Below the pieces are notes generated by a model that saw only the letters and a program-made list of their open reading frames with translations, was not told where the DNA came from and did no database searches. A program made the position numbers and the translations under genes. Positions 1-9,000 of a stretch of DNA of 64,000 nucleotides are shown piece after piece (the stretch's first letter is position 1; the number at the start of each line of letters is the position of its first letter). Source of the stretch: Verrucomicrobiaceae bacterium. GTDB taxonomy: Bacteria > Verrucomicrobiota > Verrucomicrobiia > Verrucomicrobiales > Verrucomicrobiaceae. The DNA is taken from contig JAIXSY010000007.1 in assembly GCA_027484445.1 (NCBI GenBank), positions 109,708-173,707 on the forward strand. Reading direction: 5' to 3'.

Positions 1-1
1 G

Positions 2-2653
2 CGCTTTTGCCACACTTGGTTGACGGTGCGCACGGGTGGCATGGAGACGGCGCTGTCCTGGGCCACGCAGCCTGCTCTGGTGGGAGAGCTGCTGGAGTCA
101 CGCCAGAGGATGCTGCTGGCTGTGGCGGCGACGCTGGCGGACATGGAGGACTACCGCTTTGCCAAAGGTGAACTGGAGCGCCTGGGCACGCTGCGCAGTG
201 TCTCGGTGCTGGATATTTTGCGGCGGTTGCAGGATCAGCAGCGCTACCCTGAGGCGCTGGAGTTGGGCGAAAGCCTGAGCCGACACAATCCTGCGTTAGG
301 CAGTGCGTTTGTCTTCTCCTTGGCCCGCATCGCAGAGGCTGCGGAGCGCTGGGATTTGGCGCGGGATTACCTGGGGCGTGTGGTGCGCGGCAGCGTGCAG
401 CCCGAGGCCTACCGTGGCACTTACGATCCCTACCTCTTCAGCCTGAGTGCGGCGAATCGACTGGCCACCAGTGCGGAGGAGCGGGAAAAGAACCTGCGCT
501 CCGCTTGGCGGCACCTTCAGGCCACGCCTGCCTCAGCGATGACTAGCCTGCGCAAGGCAGCCGTGGTCGGTCTGGCGGGTGCGCCGGAAAAAGCAGCGCA
601 GGAGATGGAAGCACTGTTGACGGGAGATTTCCTGCCTGCGCGCCAGATTGGTGAACCGCGAGGAATGCTAATGCCGCAGGGCTCACCGCGCTGGGAGGAG
701 CCGATGCATCTGCGCTCGCTCTGGGAAGAGACGCGCGAGATCCAGGCACGGTTCACCCATGAAGGATTGGGCGAGGTGGTGCGCCAAGTGAACGACCGGC
801 TTTCCTCCCGCTGGGGCGGCATTGCGCTCAGTTCGCGCTCGGGGTTGGAGTTTGGCGAATGGCGCCTGGGGCACTTGATCCGCCGGATGCGCGCTGCGGA
901 TTACCCGACCCGCCTGCGGATGCTGCGGGAGCATCTGGCCAGCGTGGACATGCGTCAGGAGGTGTCCGTGGACACGCTGAGCGAGCTCGGTGGGCGCTTG
1001 GAGACGGCGGGCATGTCGCGCGAGGCGATTGAGATCTACGGCATGTTGCCTAGCCGTGCCCCGGCGAATCCCGAATACGCGCAGCTGCTGATTCGTGTGG
1101 CTGAGGCCGCGCTAGACACGCGGACGGGGCTAAAGTTTACCCTGCAACTGCTGGAGGCCGAGCCGCCTTACAAGCCGCCGCAACCTGGGGATGAGGTGCT
1201 GCGTGAGAAGCATGCCCATTTCCTCGCGCTGGAGTATGATTTAGAGGCGCTGAAGCAGCGCGGCTATCTGCCTGCACCTACGAAGGTGCTGCAGGGCCGC
1301 ATTCCCCACGAGGTTCCCTACCTGCGTGAGCTGGCTTTGCAGTGTGAAAAAAGAGGCCTAGATGAGCAGGCGATGGAGGCCTGGACGCGCCTGCATGAAG
1401 CCTTTGAGGCTAACCAAGAGCGTGGCATCCAGCCGGATGCGGAAAGCTGCGTGCACCTGGCCCGGCTGCGTGTGAAGCAAAGGCAGCTGCCGCAGGCGCT
1501 GGCTGTGCTGCGAAAGGTGCCGCTGGTGGAAAAGTCAGGTGAGCAGGGCAGGGAGGCTCTGAAGTTGCGTGCCCAGCTCGCGGCTGAGACAGCGCAGTGG
1601 GATGAGTTTCGAGAAATGATGAGCATGGCGGTGAAGCTGCGGGCGCTGGATGCCATCACCCACATCGCGGATCTGTGCCGTCACCACGCGCGGCAGCAGG
1701 ACGGGTTGGATTTTCTCACTCAGGCGGAGCGTACGCTAAAAGAGGATGAGGAGCGCTTCACCCTGCGGCTGGAACTGCTGCGCCTGCTGGCCGCAGATCC
1801 GACCTGGACACCGGCCGTGGGGCGTGCGCAGGTGGCTGCGCTGTTTCGGGTGCGGCACCGGGGGCGAGAGGCACTGGCCAGCGTGATGGACTGGATGACG
1901 GCCGAGGCTGGGGGCAGGAATCGGGAGGCGTGGCTGCCACTTTTGCGCGCAGAGGTCCATGCGGGCACGGATCGTCCGCTGGCAGCACTTGCGCTCAGTG
2001 CCTTCGCAGCGGCGGAGGTGCCGACTCTGGCTGAGGATCTCGACATCGGTTGGCGGGGGCTGACAGACCTAGACCGCGGCTGCGTCGAACTCGCCGCTGA
2101 GCATTTGCTGAAGGTGGGGCGTGCCGATCTGGCTTGGCAGGCCTGCCGGGTGCTCCAGGAGCTGCCTTCCATGCGTCTGGATAGCCGGAAGCAACCTCTG
2201 ATGCTGCGCGTGGCACATGCGCAGGGGGATCGTGTGCTCATGCGGGAGCTTTTTGCTGAAGTGGTGCGCATGCCTGTGCCGGGTGGCAGCCGAACGGTGG
2301 AGTGGGCTCAGGCTCTGCGGGAGTGCGGTGAGCTGGGCCTTGCGCGTGAGCTTTACCAGACTGCGCTCGAACGCATGGAAGCGACCGGAGGAGCTCCGCC
2401 CGAGGTGGTGGCGGGCTGGGCGCGATTCCTCATTGTGGAAAAGCAGCACGATGCGGCTGAGGCTTTTCTGCTGCGCGAGGTTTGGCAATTGCCCGATCAA
2501 GCGGCGGAGCTGCTGTTCGACCTGTATGATTCATGGGGCCGATTGGCGCAGATCGACCGTGAGTTGCCGAAGTTTCACCTGACGCAGGGCATTGAAAAGG
2601 AGGTGCTCTATCGTGCCTCCGAAGCACGTGCCAAGGCGGCTACGCGGCCATGA
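2..2653 (+). CDS. TPR-like repeat protein, 5' end outside the window
   Basis: The reading frame is open to the left edge of the window (codons before the TTG at 20 are also sense), so this is probably the C-terminal part of a longer gene and 20 need not be the real start. The visible part is about 880 residues, almost wholly helical, with the Ala/Leu/Arg/Glu-rich pattern of degenerate tetratricopeptide repeats and phrases such as EYAQLLIRVAEAAL and QALAVLRKVPL. No catalytic domain or C-terminal membrane anchor is seen. Such proteins usually act as protein-protein scaffolds, often at the envelope in Verrucomicrobia, but the specific role is unknown. The stop codon lies 3 bases before the end of the convergent DUF3820 gene. 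The gene has the same GC-rich codon use as its neighbours. Confidence 0.75.
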   Translation, partial: RFCHTWLTVRTGGMETALSWATQPALVGELLESRQRMLLAVAATLADMEDYRFAKGELERLGTLRSVSVLDILRRLQDQQRYPEALELGESLSRHNPALGSAFVFSLARIAEAAERWDLARDYLGRVVRGSVQPEAYRGTYDPYLFSLSAANRLATSAEEREKNLRSAWRHLQATPASAMTSLRKAAVVGLAGAPEKAAQEMEALLTGDFLPARQIGEPRGMLMPQGSPRWEEPMHLRSLWEETREIQARFTHEGLGEVVRQVNDRLSSRWGGIALSSRSGLEFGEWRLGHLIRRMRAADYPTRLRMLREHLASVDMRQEVSVDTLSELGGRLETAGMSREAIEIYGMLPSRAPANPEYAQLLIRVAEAALDTRTGLKFTLQLLEAEPPYKPPQPGDEVLREKHAHFLALEYDLEALKQRGYLPAPTKVLQGRIPHEVPYLRELALQCEKRGLDEQAMEAWTRLHEAFEANQERGIQPDAESCVHLARLRVKQRQLPQALAVLRKVPLVEKSGEQGREALKLRAQLAAETAQWDEFREMMSMAVKLRALDAITHIADLCRHHARQQDGLDFLTQAERTLKEDEERFTLRLELLRLLAADPTWTPAVGRAQVAALFRVRHRGREALASVMDWMTAEAGGRNREAWLPLLRAEVHAGTDRPLAALALSAFAAAEVPTLAEDLDIGWRGLTDLDRGCVELAAEHLLKVGRADLAWQACRVLQELPSMRLDSRKQPLMLRVAHAQGDRVLMRELFAEVVRMPVPGGSRTVEWAQALRECGELGLARELYQTALERMEATGGAPPEVVAGWARFLIVEKQHDAAEAFLLREVWQLPDQAAELLFDLYDSWGRLAQIDRELPKFHLTQGIEKEVLYRASEARAKAATRP

Positions 2654-2656
2654 GAC

Positions 2657-2986
2657 TCAGCCCTGAGGATCGCGTGGTGGGCTGAAGTCAAAGGAGCGAA
2701 CCCGCTCAGGGCGCAGCGGCGTTCGACCGCCGTTTTTCTGCCGAAAGCCATCGAAGGCCATGTCTGAGCCGTCCACCTTCATCTGATAAACCATCTTCAG
2801 CAGGGTGCCGAGGCGTCCTTTGGGGAACCCGGCTTTGTTCGCGAACCATGCCAGGTATTCCACCGGCAGGTCGTAGATCGGCACACCGTTTGGAGGGCGG
2901 AATTGAGGGCCGAATTTACCGAAGGGCATGTGCGTGCGGCCGATCTCAGTGAGATCGCGCTGCATTTGAGCGGCGAGGTCATCCAC
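2657..2986 (-). CDS. DUF3820 family protein
   Basis: A 109-residue protein. Residues 20-70 carry the hallmark of DUF3820: MPFGKFG, then IYDLPVEYLAWF and a GFPKGRLG segment. Members of this family are small soluble proteins, some annotated as putative quorum-sensing-regulated virulence factors, and the domain is also found next to nucleases. No biochemical role is established and none is claimed here. The gene is convergent with the TPR gene and lies 12 bases downstream of the PQQ-like propeller gene on the same strand, so the two may be co-transcribed. The start is the first ATG and places the conserved motif near the N-terminus as expected. The C-terminal 30 residues are basic and unconserved in appearance. 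Confidence 0.8.
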   Translation of the reverse strand: MDDLAAQMQRDLTEIGRTHMPFGKFGPQFRPPNGVPIYDLPVEYLAWFANKAGFPKGRLGTLLKMVYQMKVDGSDMAFDGFRQKNGGRTPLRPERVRSFDFSPPRDPQG

Positions 2987-2998
2987 GGCGCGTGTGAC

Positions 2999-4294
2999 TC
3001 AGGGGACGGGGGCGGATTTGCTGCCGATGCACCAGAGGGATTTTTCCGTGCGGACGTAGAGACGGCCTTCGCCAATCGCAGGGCTGGCATTGATGGGCGC
3101 GTCCAACTTGGTGGCGCTGAGCTGCTCGAACTTGGGCCCTGCCTTCAGGATGATGAGGTCGCCCTGCTGGCTGCCGGCGAAGACCTTGCCATCTCCCGCG
3201 ACGGGGCTGCTGAAGAACTTGCTGCTGCCAGCACTGCCGTTCACGCGCTCTTCATACAGCATTTTTCCGGTCTCAAATTCGGCCACTTTCAGGATGCCGC
3301 CATCGCCCAGCAGGTAAAGCAGGCCATCCATGACGAGCGGAGAGGGCACGTAAGGTAGGCCTTTGCTAAACTCAAAGGGCAGCGGCTTCGGCTCTGCACC
3401 GCTGATGTCGATGGCGGCGAATTCCTTCACTCCACCGCCCGTGCCAAAGGTGCAGAAGTAGCGCTCTCCATCAAGCACACCCGAGCCCAGGCTGCGCTGG
3501 CTGAAGCCGGGATTGTATTGCCAGTTCTTTTTCCCCGTGCTGGGGTCGATGCCCATGACACCGCTGGCGTTGTTTGTGCAGACGACCTCGTTTTTGCCAT
3601 CGGCACGCTTGTGCACGACAGGCGTGGAAAAGGTGTTCAGGCAGTTCGGAAGCTCTGTTTTCCAGAGGGTTTTTCCGGTCTTGGCATCCAGGCCGACGAT
3701 GCAGGCTTTCCAGGCCTGCTGCACGGGGTCTTCGGTGTAAACTTTGCCATCGCGCTGCCAATCGAATTCGCTGCGCACGATCATGACGCCCTCCACCACG
3801 ACGGGTGAGATGCCGGTGCCGTGCTCGTGGATGTAGTCGGCCACGTGATCGTTGCGCCAGAGCAGCTGGCCTGCGTGATCCAGAGCCAGAGCCTGGATGG
3901 TGGTGCCGGTGCACCAGTTGATGTAAATGCGCTCCGCATCCACAAAGGGAGAGCTGCTCGTGAAGCTATTGAAGTTGTGCTTCTTGTGTTCGGTGAAGCT
4001 CTCCTCGTGCCGCCAGATCTCCGATCCATCTTTGGCCGAAAGCAAAATCACTGCGCGCTTGCCTGGGCCGGTTTCAGCAGTGACCACGACCTTGTCCTGC
4101 CAGAGCACGGGAGAGGACCAGCCTTTTCCCAGCTCCACCTGCCAGACCGTGGTTTCTGGGGCGACCTTTTCCGGCAGCCCTGTTGTCTTGGCCACGCCAC
4201 TGCCGTTCGGCCCGCGGAAGCGATTCCAGTCCGTCGCGGCCTGCGCAGCAAAGGAGATGCAGAGAAGAAGGGAGGCGAGGAGACGAATTTTCAT
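2999..4294 (-). CDS. Secreted PQQ-like beta-propeller (WD40-like) protein
   Basis: A 431-residue protein beginning with a clear signal peptide (MKIRLLASLLLCISFAAQA) and then the DWNRFRGPNGSG motif typical of PVC outer-membrane-assembly-like PQQ repeat proteins. Repeated blades are visible as GLDAKTGKTLWK, GIDPSTGKKNWQY and ILLSAKDGSEIW, giving an eight-bladed propeller of PF13360 type. Family knowledge suggests a periplasmic propeller, BamB-like or related to quinoprotein dehydrogenases. The catalytic residues of true PQQ dehydrogenases cannot be asserted, so a binding or scaffold role is as likely as an enzymatic one. The start at 4294 was chosen because the signal peptide begins there; longer open frame upstream is basic and unconserved. 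It is divergent from the ribokinase gene, with promoters expected in 4295-4461. Confidence 0.85.
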   Translation of the reverse strand: MKIRLLASLLLCISFAAQAATDWNRFRGPNGSGVAKTTGLPEKVAPETTVWQVELGKGWSSPVLWQDKVVVTAETGPGKRAVILLSAKDGSEIWRHEESFTEHKKHNFNSFTSSSPFVDAERIYINWCTGTTIQALALDHAGQLLWRNDHVADYIHEHGTGISPVVVEGVMIVRSEFDWQRDGKVYTEDPVQQAWKACIVGLDAKTGKTLWKTELPNCLNTFSTPVVHKRADGKNEVVCTNNASGVMGIDPSTGKKNWQYNPGFSQRSLGSGVLDGERYFCTFGTGGGVKEFAAIDISGAEPKPLPFEFSKGLPYVPSPLVMDGLLYLLGDGGILKVAEFETGKMLYEERVNGSAGSSKFFSSPVAGDGKVFAGSQQGDLIILKAGPKFEQLSATKLDAPINASPAIGEGRLYVRTEKSLWCIGSKSAPVP

Positions 4295-4461
4295 GACGAG
4301 ACAGAATGGCAGTCGGCACAATCGTCGGCGAGCAGTTCTTTCTTGCGATTCATTTCCCCAGGAATGGGCAAGCCTGGGGTGAATCGGCATTCTTTTCAGC
4401 TCTAGCTTGCCAAAGCATCTGTTCACGCGAAGTCTGCTGGGCAACGATCCGTAAACTCACC

Positions 4462-5418
4462 ATGGCACGTCCTTCTGCAGCCAGCCTCGTCGTCGTCGGG
4501 TCCCTGAATGTGGATTTCATCGCGGGCGTGACCCATCTGCCCAAGCCTGGGGACACCATCGTGGCGAATCAGCTCACGAAGCGTTTCGGTGGCAAGGGCG
4601 GCAACCAAGCTCTCTCAGCTGCACGCCATGGAGCCCAGGTGATGATCATCGGCTGTCTGGGCGATGACCCCGATGGCCGCGACTACCGCAACCATCTGCG
4701 CCGGGAGGGCGTGAACTGCAGTGCTCTGAACACCGTGCGTTCCGTGACGGGCTGTGCGCACATCACGGTGGATGGAAAGGGAGAGAATCAGATCGTCGTG
4801 ATCCCTGGAGCGAACGGCACGCTGACGGGTCCCTCCATCAAAATGCAGCGTGCGCGCATCGCCGTGGCTGGTGCACTGCTCCTGCAGCTAGAGATTCCTC
4901 TGGAGTCGGCCGTGGAGGCCATCAAGATCGCCAATGAATCCAAGGTGCCGGTGATCCTCAATCCCTCGCCTGTGAACGGCGACTTCCCGTGGAATGAGGT
5001 TCGGCTCGATGCTGTCCTTGTGAATGACAATGAAGCGCGAGAGATCTTTGGCCTCACCCCATCGGCGGCAGCGCAGCATCATGATTCCTGGAAAGAGCGG
5101 CTGACGAGCAAGCGCATCCGCCATCTGGTCATCACGCGCGGAGCACAACCGACCTTGCTGATCAGCAAAACGGCAGTCACCGAGGTGCCAGCGCATCCTG
5201 TGCAGCCTGTGGACACAGTCGGGGCTGGAGATACCTTCGCGGGTGTCTTTGCCACCCAACTGGCCGAGGGCGCAGAGCTAGCTGAAGCGATCCGCTGGGC
5301 CAACACAGCGGCGGCACTTTCCACGCTTAAACACGGTGCACAGGAGGGCATCCCCTACCGGGGAGATGTGCAGAGCGCGCTTCAGGAGACCAAGTCATCG
5401 GCCCGAACTCGAGCCTGA
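4462..5418 (+). CDS. rbsK: Ribokinase (PfkB family)
   Basis: A 318-residue sugar kinase that phosphorylates D-ribose to ribose 5-phosphate with ATP in the cytoplasm. The first PfkB signature region is present (VVVGSLNVDF, then GGKGGNQALSAARHGA around residues 40-55), as is the C-terminal ATP/anion-hole signature PVDTVGAGDTFAGVF near residue 255, which contains the catalytic Asp of GAGD. Length and motif spacing fit RbsK better than fructokinase or adenosine kinase, although substrate specificity in PfkB proteins is only partly readable from sequence. The ATG at 4462 starts directly before the first beta strand; an in-frame upstream extension to 4306 is unlikely coding. No ribose transporter lies nearby, so the gene is a stand-alone salvage enzyme here. 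Confidence 0.9.
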   Translation: MARPSAASLVVVGSLNVDFIAGVTHLPKPGDTIVANQLTKRFGGKGGNQALSAARHGAQVMIIGCLGDDPDGRDYRNHLRREGVNCSALNTVRSVTGCAHITVDGKGENQIVVIPGANGTLTGPSIKMQRARIAVAGALLLQLEIPLESAVEAIKIANESKVPVILNPSPVNGDFPWNEVRLDAVLVNDNEAREIFGLTPSAAAQHHDSWKERLTSKRIRHLVITRGAQPTLLISKTAVTEVPAHPVQPVDTVGAGDTFAGVFATQLAEGAELAEAIRWANTAAALSTLKHGAQEGIPYRGDVQSALQETKSSARTRA

Positions 5419-5490
5419 AGTCAGGAAAGGGAAAGGGGTTGCCACCCTAGAGGCGCCATGCTAGCAACCGCGCCCCTGAACCCAATCGTT

Positions 5491-5985
5491 ATGAACGCCC
5501 AGCAACTTTTTGAAGCCGTCGGACCTGAACTGCGTGCCCTGATCCTGGGCTATCTCCAATCCGACGAGCGCCCTGCCTACCGCGCGATGATCCAGTCACT
5601 GGCAGCGGCCCGCAAGCTGCGTCCCCAGTTCATCTTGGACAAATCTCGCGCGCAGCAGCAGGAGTGGGTGCACGGTCAGTTGAAGCTCAAGGGCAATGGC
5701 CCGGTGCTGGAACAGCTGATCCAGATCTGGCTCCTGAAATCGCAGAGCCAGATGCTCATCACCTTCCTTGACGCGATTGGCATTGAGCATGATGACAAAG
5801 GTCAGGTGGAGAATCTGCCCGAGGAGATCACCGAAGAGAAAGCGAATGCAGGCATCCAAGCCCTCCTGGCCGCCTACCCCGCCAAGCACGTCGCCCTCTA
5901 CCTGCACATGTTCCAGCAGCAGCGCCCTGGCGGTTGGGAAGGCCTTGGCAAAGCCATTGAAGCCACCGACGCCCTGAAGCTGTAA
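5491..5985 (+). CDS. Conserved hypothetical cytoplasmic protein
   Basis: A 164-residue acidic-helical protein beginning MNAQQLFEAVGPELRALILG. I do not recognise a named domain. It has no signal peptide and no membrane segment. The phrase RAMIQSLAAARKLRPQFILDK and the Leu-rich helices suggest a compact helical fold. An alternative ATG at 5458 would add 11 residues of low-complexity sequence; 5491 was preferred because the ordered helix begins there, but neither has a strong ribosome binding site. The gene sits 72 bases after the ribokinase stop and is followed by a strong terminator, so it could be the last gene of a short unit with rbsK. Probably a lineage-restricted verrucomicrobial protein. 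Confidence 0.7.
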   Translation: MNAQQLFEAVGPELRALILGYLQSDERPAYRAMIQSLAAARKLRPQFILDKSRAQQQEWVHGQLKLKGNGPVLEQLIQIWLLKSQSQMLITFLDAIGIEHDDKGQVENLPEEITEEKANAGIQALLAAYPAKHVALYLHMFQQQRPGGWEGLGKAIEATDALKL

Positions 5986-6051
5986 TTCGAGACAGTTTGG
6001 AGTGTTTTCGCTGTAGGCTGTTCCGCCTTCGCTTTTCGCAATCAACTCACG

Positions 6052-6083
6052 AAAAAGGCCGCTGGGAAACCAGCGGCCTTTTT
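6052..6083. terminator. Bidirectional Rho-independent terminator
   Basis: A perfect 9-bp stem GGCCGCTGG / CCAGCGGCC with a GAAA tetraloop is flanked by A5 on the left and T5 on the right, so it can stop transcription in both directions. It lies between the convergent genes ending at 5985 (+) and 6100 (-). Confidence 0.93.
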
Positions 6084-6099
6084 GGCGTGGAAGCAAGGA

Positions 6100-9000
6100 T
6101 CAGCCATCGTCCTGACTTCCGCGCAGGATCACTTGACCTGAGAAGATTGGCGTCGTGGACGGATTTGGGAATTCGCTGTCGGGCAGTTGATCCAGCAGGA
6201 AGAAGCCCATGCCCTGACCCATGCGGCGGAGGAAAAGTCCGCGGTAGGGAACGGTGCGCTCGACTTGGGTGGGTTGGGATTGGGTCTGGTCCATCGTCGT
6301 GGTGAGAAACTTGTAGGTGCCATTGAATCGTAGCGTGGCTGGATTCATGGTGAAGGTCAGATCGGTGCCGCTGATCTGAGCTGTGAAGTTGCTATTCAGC
6401 GTGAATGCCTGAGTCAGGGAATCAAGCAAGCCACCGCCATCGAAGCTTATTCTAGCATTGTTGCTGCTGCCTCGGAAGTATTCCTCCACGAGACCCGCAT
6501 TGTCGCTGTAGAGCCTTTCACCCACAACACTCATGCCATGCATGATGATGCCTTTGCCATAGTTCCGCGAAGGGGTGACCTGTGGGATTTTCATCCAGCC
6601 TAGGCAGCCATTCAGGAAGGTTTCATTGAAGAGCAGGTCTTGTTTTTCTCCTAAAGGGGAGAGGATGATGCGGCCATTCACGAAGTCAATCCAGCCCTGC
6701 ACGGAGCCTGTGCCGGTGTAGAGCATCGAGAACAGTGGCATTTGATTCAGGTAATCATCCTCATAGCTCATGCCGCCAAGCGTGCTGCTGCCGGTGATGG
6801 AGGTGCCGTCTGCCAGCACCATGGCCCAGGTGGTGGTGCCGTTGGGCCGCACGGTGATCGAACCTAGGCTGCTGCCTTCAGGGGTAGTCGCAGCGTCGCG
6901 CTTGATGAAGAACATGCAGGGGCTGGTGGCAAAGTGGTAATTGCCCGCATACCGTTCTGCGGGTGGATTGTTGCATCGGAAGCTTTCTTCGTCGTCTTTC
7001 TGGCTGAGGTCACGACGGCGCGCAGGATCGTTGCCCCATGGGTTGCGCAGAGCGAGCACATCCACCACACAGGCTGAGGCAGGCTTGCTGTGCACGATGA
7101 GGTGCTGCTCACTGTCCGACACGATCAGTTTTCCGCTGCTCCATAAGATGCCATTCAGAATGCCAAACGGGGATTCTTCTTCAAAGCCACAACAGATTCT
7201 CCGCGATGGAATCTCAGCTGAATTTAAGATGAAACCGCCATCAAACTGATGGTCGAACGTCAGGTCGCAGGCCCGTGTGACGGTCGTGACAACACCGATG
7301 TTGCTGATGCGGCGGATGACGCTGTTGCCACTATCGGTGACGAAGAAGTTCCCGCGGTTATCCACGCTGATGCCGATGGGCAAGAAGAAGCGTGCATTGG
7401 CAGCCATGCCGTTGTTCTTTCCAAGAATAGAAAGGGCACCTGCGAGGGTGCTAACCGCCCTGGAACGAACGACGACCTTGCGGATGCAATGGTTGCGGCG
7501 GTCAACCACTGCCAGGATTTCTCCCTCGGTCGGGCTGAGGTAGGCGACCAAGCCCGAAGGCTGATTGAAGAGCGCTGACACACCACTGCCGTTTCTCGTG
7601 CCGGGCGTCGCTGCCTTACCCGCCAAGGTCGTCACCACCCCGGCTAAGGTCACTCGGCGGATGTTGTGAGCGCCACGGTCCGTCACAAACACGCTGCTGC
7701 CATCTACCGCAAAGGTGATGCCATAGGGCTCGGTGAACGAGGCGGCATTGCCAGTGCCATCAGCAGTGCCCAAAGCGCCCGAACCAGCCAGCGTGGTGGT
7801 TTTGCCCTCACTGGTCACGAGGCGGATGACGCGGTTGCCCGAGTCAGCGACATACAGCCAGCCGCGTGAGTCGATGGCAATGCCGGTGGGGCGATTGAAG
7901 CGAACTTCCTCTCCGCAGCCGTTTTCCAAGCCAGACTGACCGGCGACACCTGCAAAGGTGAGGACCTGCCCGTTCGGAGCGATGCGACGGATGACGTGGT
8001 TGGCCGTGTCAGCCACATAGACATTGCCTGCGCGATCCCGTGCCAGACCGTGAGGTTGGTTGAATCTGGCTGCTTCCGCCGGACCATCCAAGGTGCCAGG
8101 TGTGTTGAGCGTGCCCGCTAGGCGTTCGAACTGGACATTCAGATTCGTCGTGGCGTCGGTGAGAGTTCCGACCAGTCCATCCGATTCTGGATGGATGACA
8201 AAGGCAAAGCGCACTGGGCCCTGCGGACGTGGGCGTGGGATGGAAACCGCCACGGAAATCCCAGCTTCCACGCCTGAGTAGCGGAATCGACCTGCGAAAG
8301 GCAAGCGCTGGGAGCCCAGGGTCAAGGTTCCGCTGTAAGATGCAGTCGGGAGAATGTTCAGAACGACCTGCCCACCAAAATCACCATTCAGGCCACCATC
8401 GCGCTCCACGAGACCGGTGAAGGTGCCGAAGTAATCGCAATCCAATCCTTCAATGTAGAGGAAACTTTGCACGGTCGATGAGCCCCGCGCATTCCGTGCG
8501 GTGATGGTGACGGAGTAGCCACGATTGCCATCGCCTGTAGGCACGCCGTGGATTCTACCGGTGTTGCGATCAATGACTAGACCTGGAGGCAGCCCTGAGG
8601 CACTGAAGCTGTCAGGGGTTGCATTGCCGACGGTATTGAAGGGAACCTGGAAGCTGTAAGGCGTGGTGATGCGTCCTGAAGGCAGATTAAACTCGGAAGC
8701 AAAGATGGGCGCGCTGGTGATGACGTCCAACTCATACCTGCCCCCAATGAGTTCATAACCCTCGGCAGAAATGATGCAGTAATACACGCCCGTGTCACCC
8801 AGGACGAGATTGTTGACCGTCAGCGTTTTGCCATCTGGGGAGATCGTGTATTTGCTGCCGGTGGTCAGGGGGGTGCCTACCCCGCCGTCGGTGGAATAAA
8901 ACCAGGAGTAGCTGAGGCCTGGGCCGGCGGCGACAGCCTTCAGGGTGGCGCGTTGGCCTTGCAAAATCTCGAGGCGAGTCAAGCGCGTGTCCACGACCCA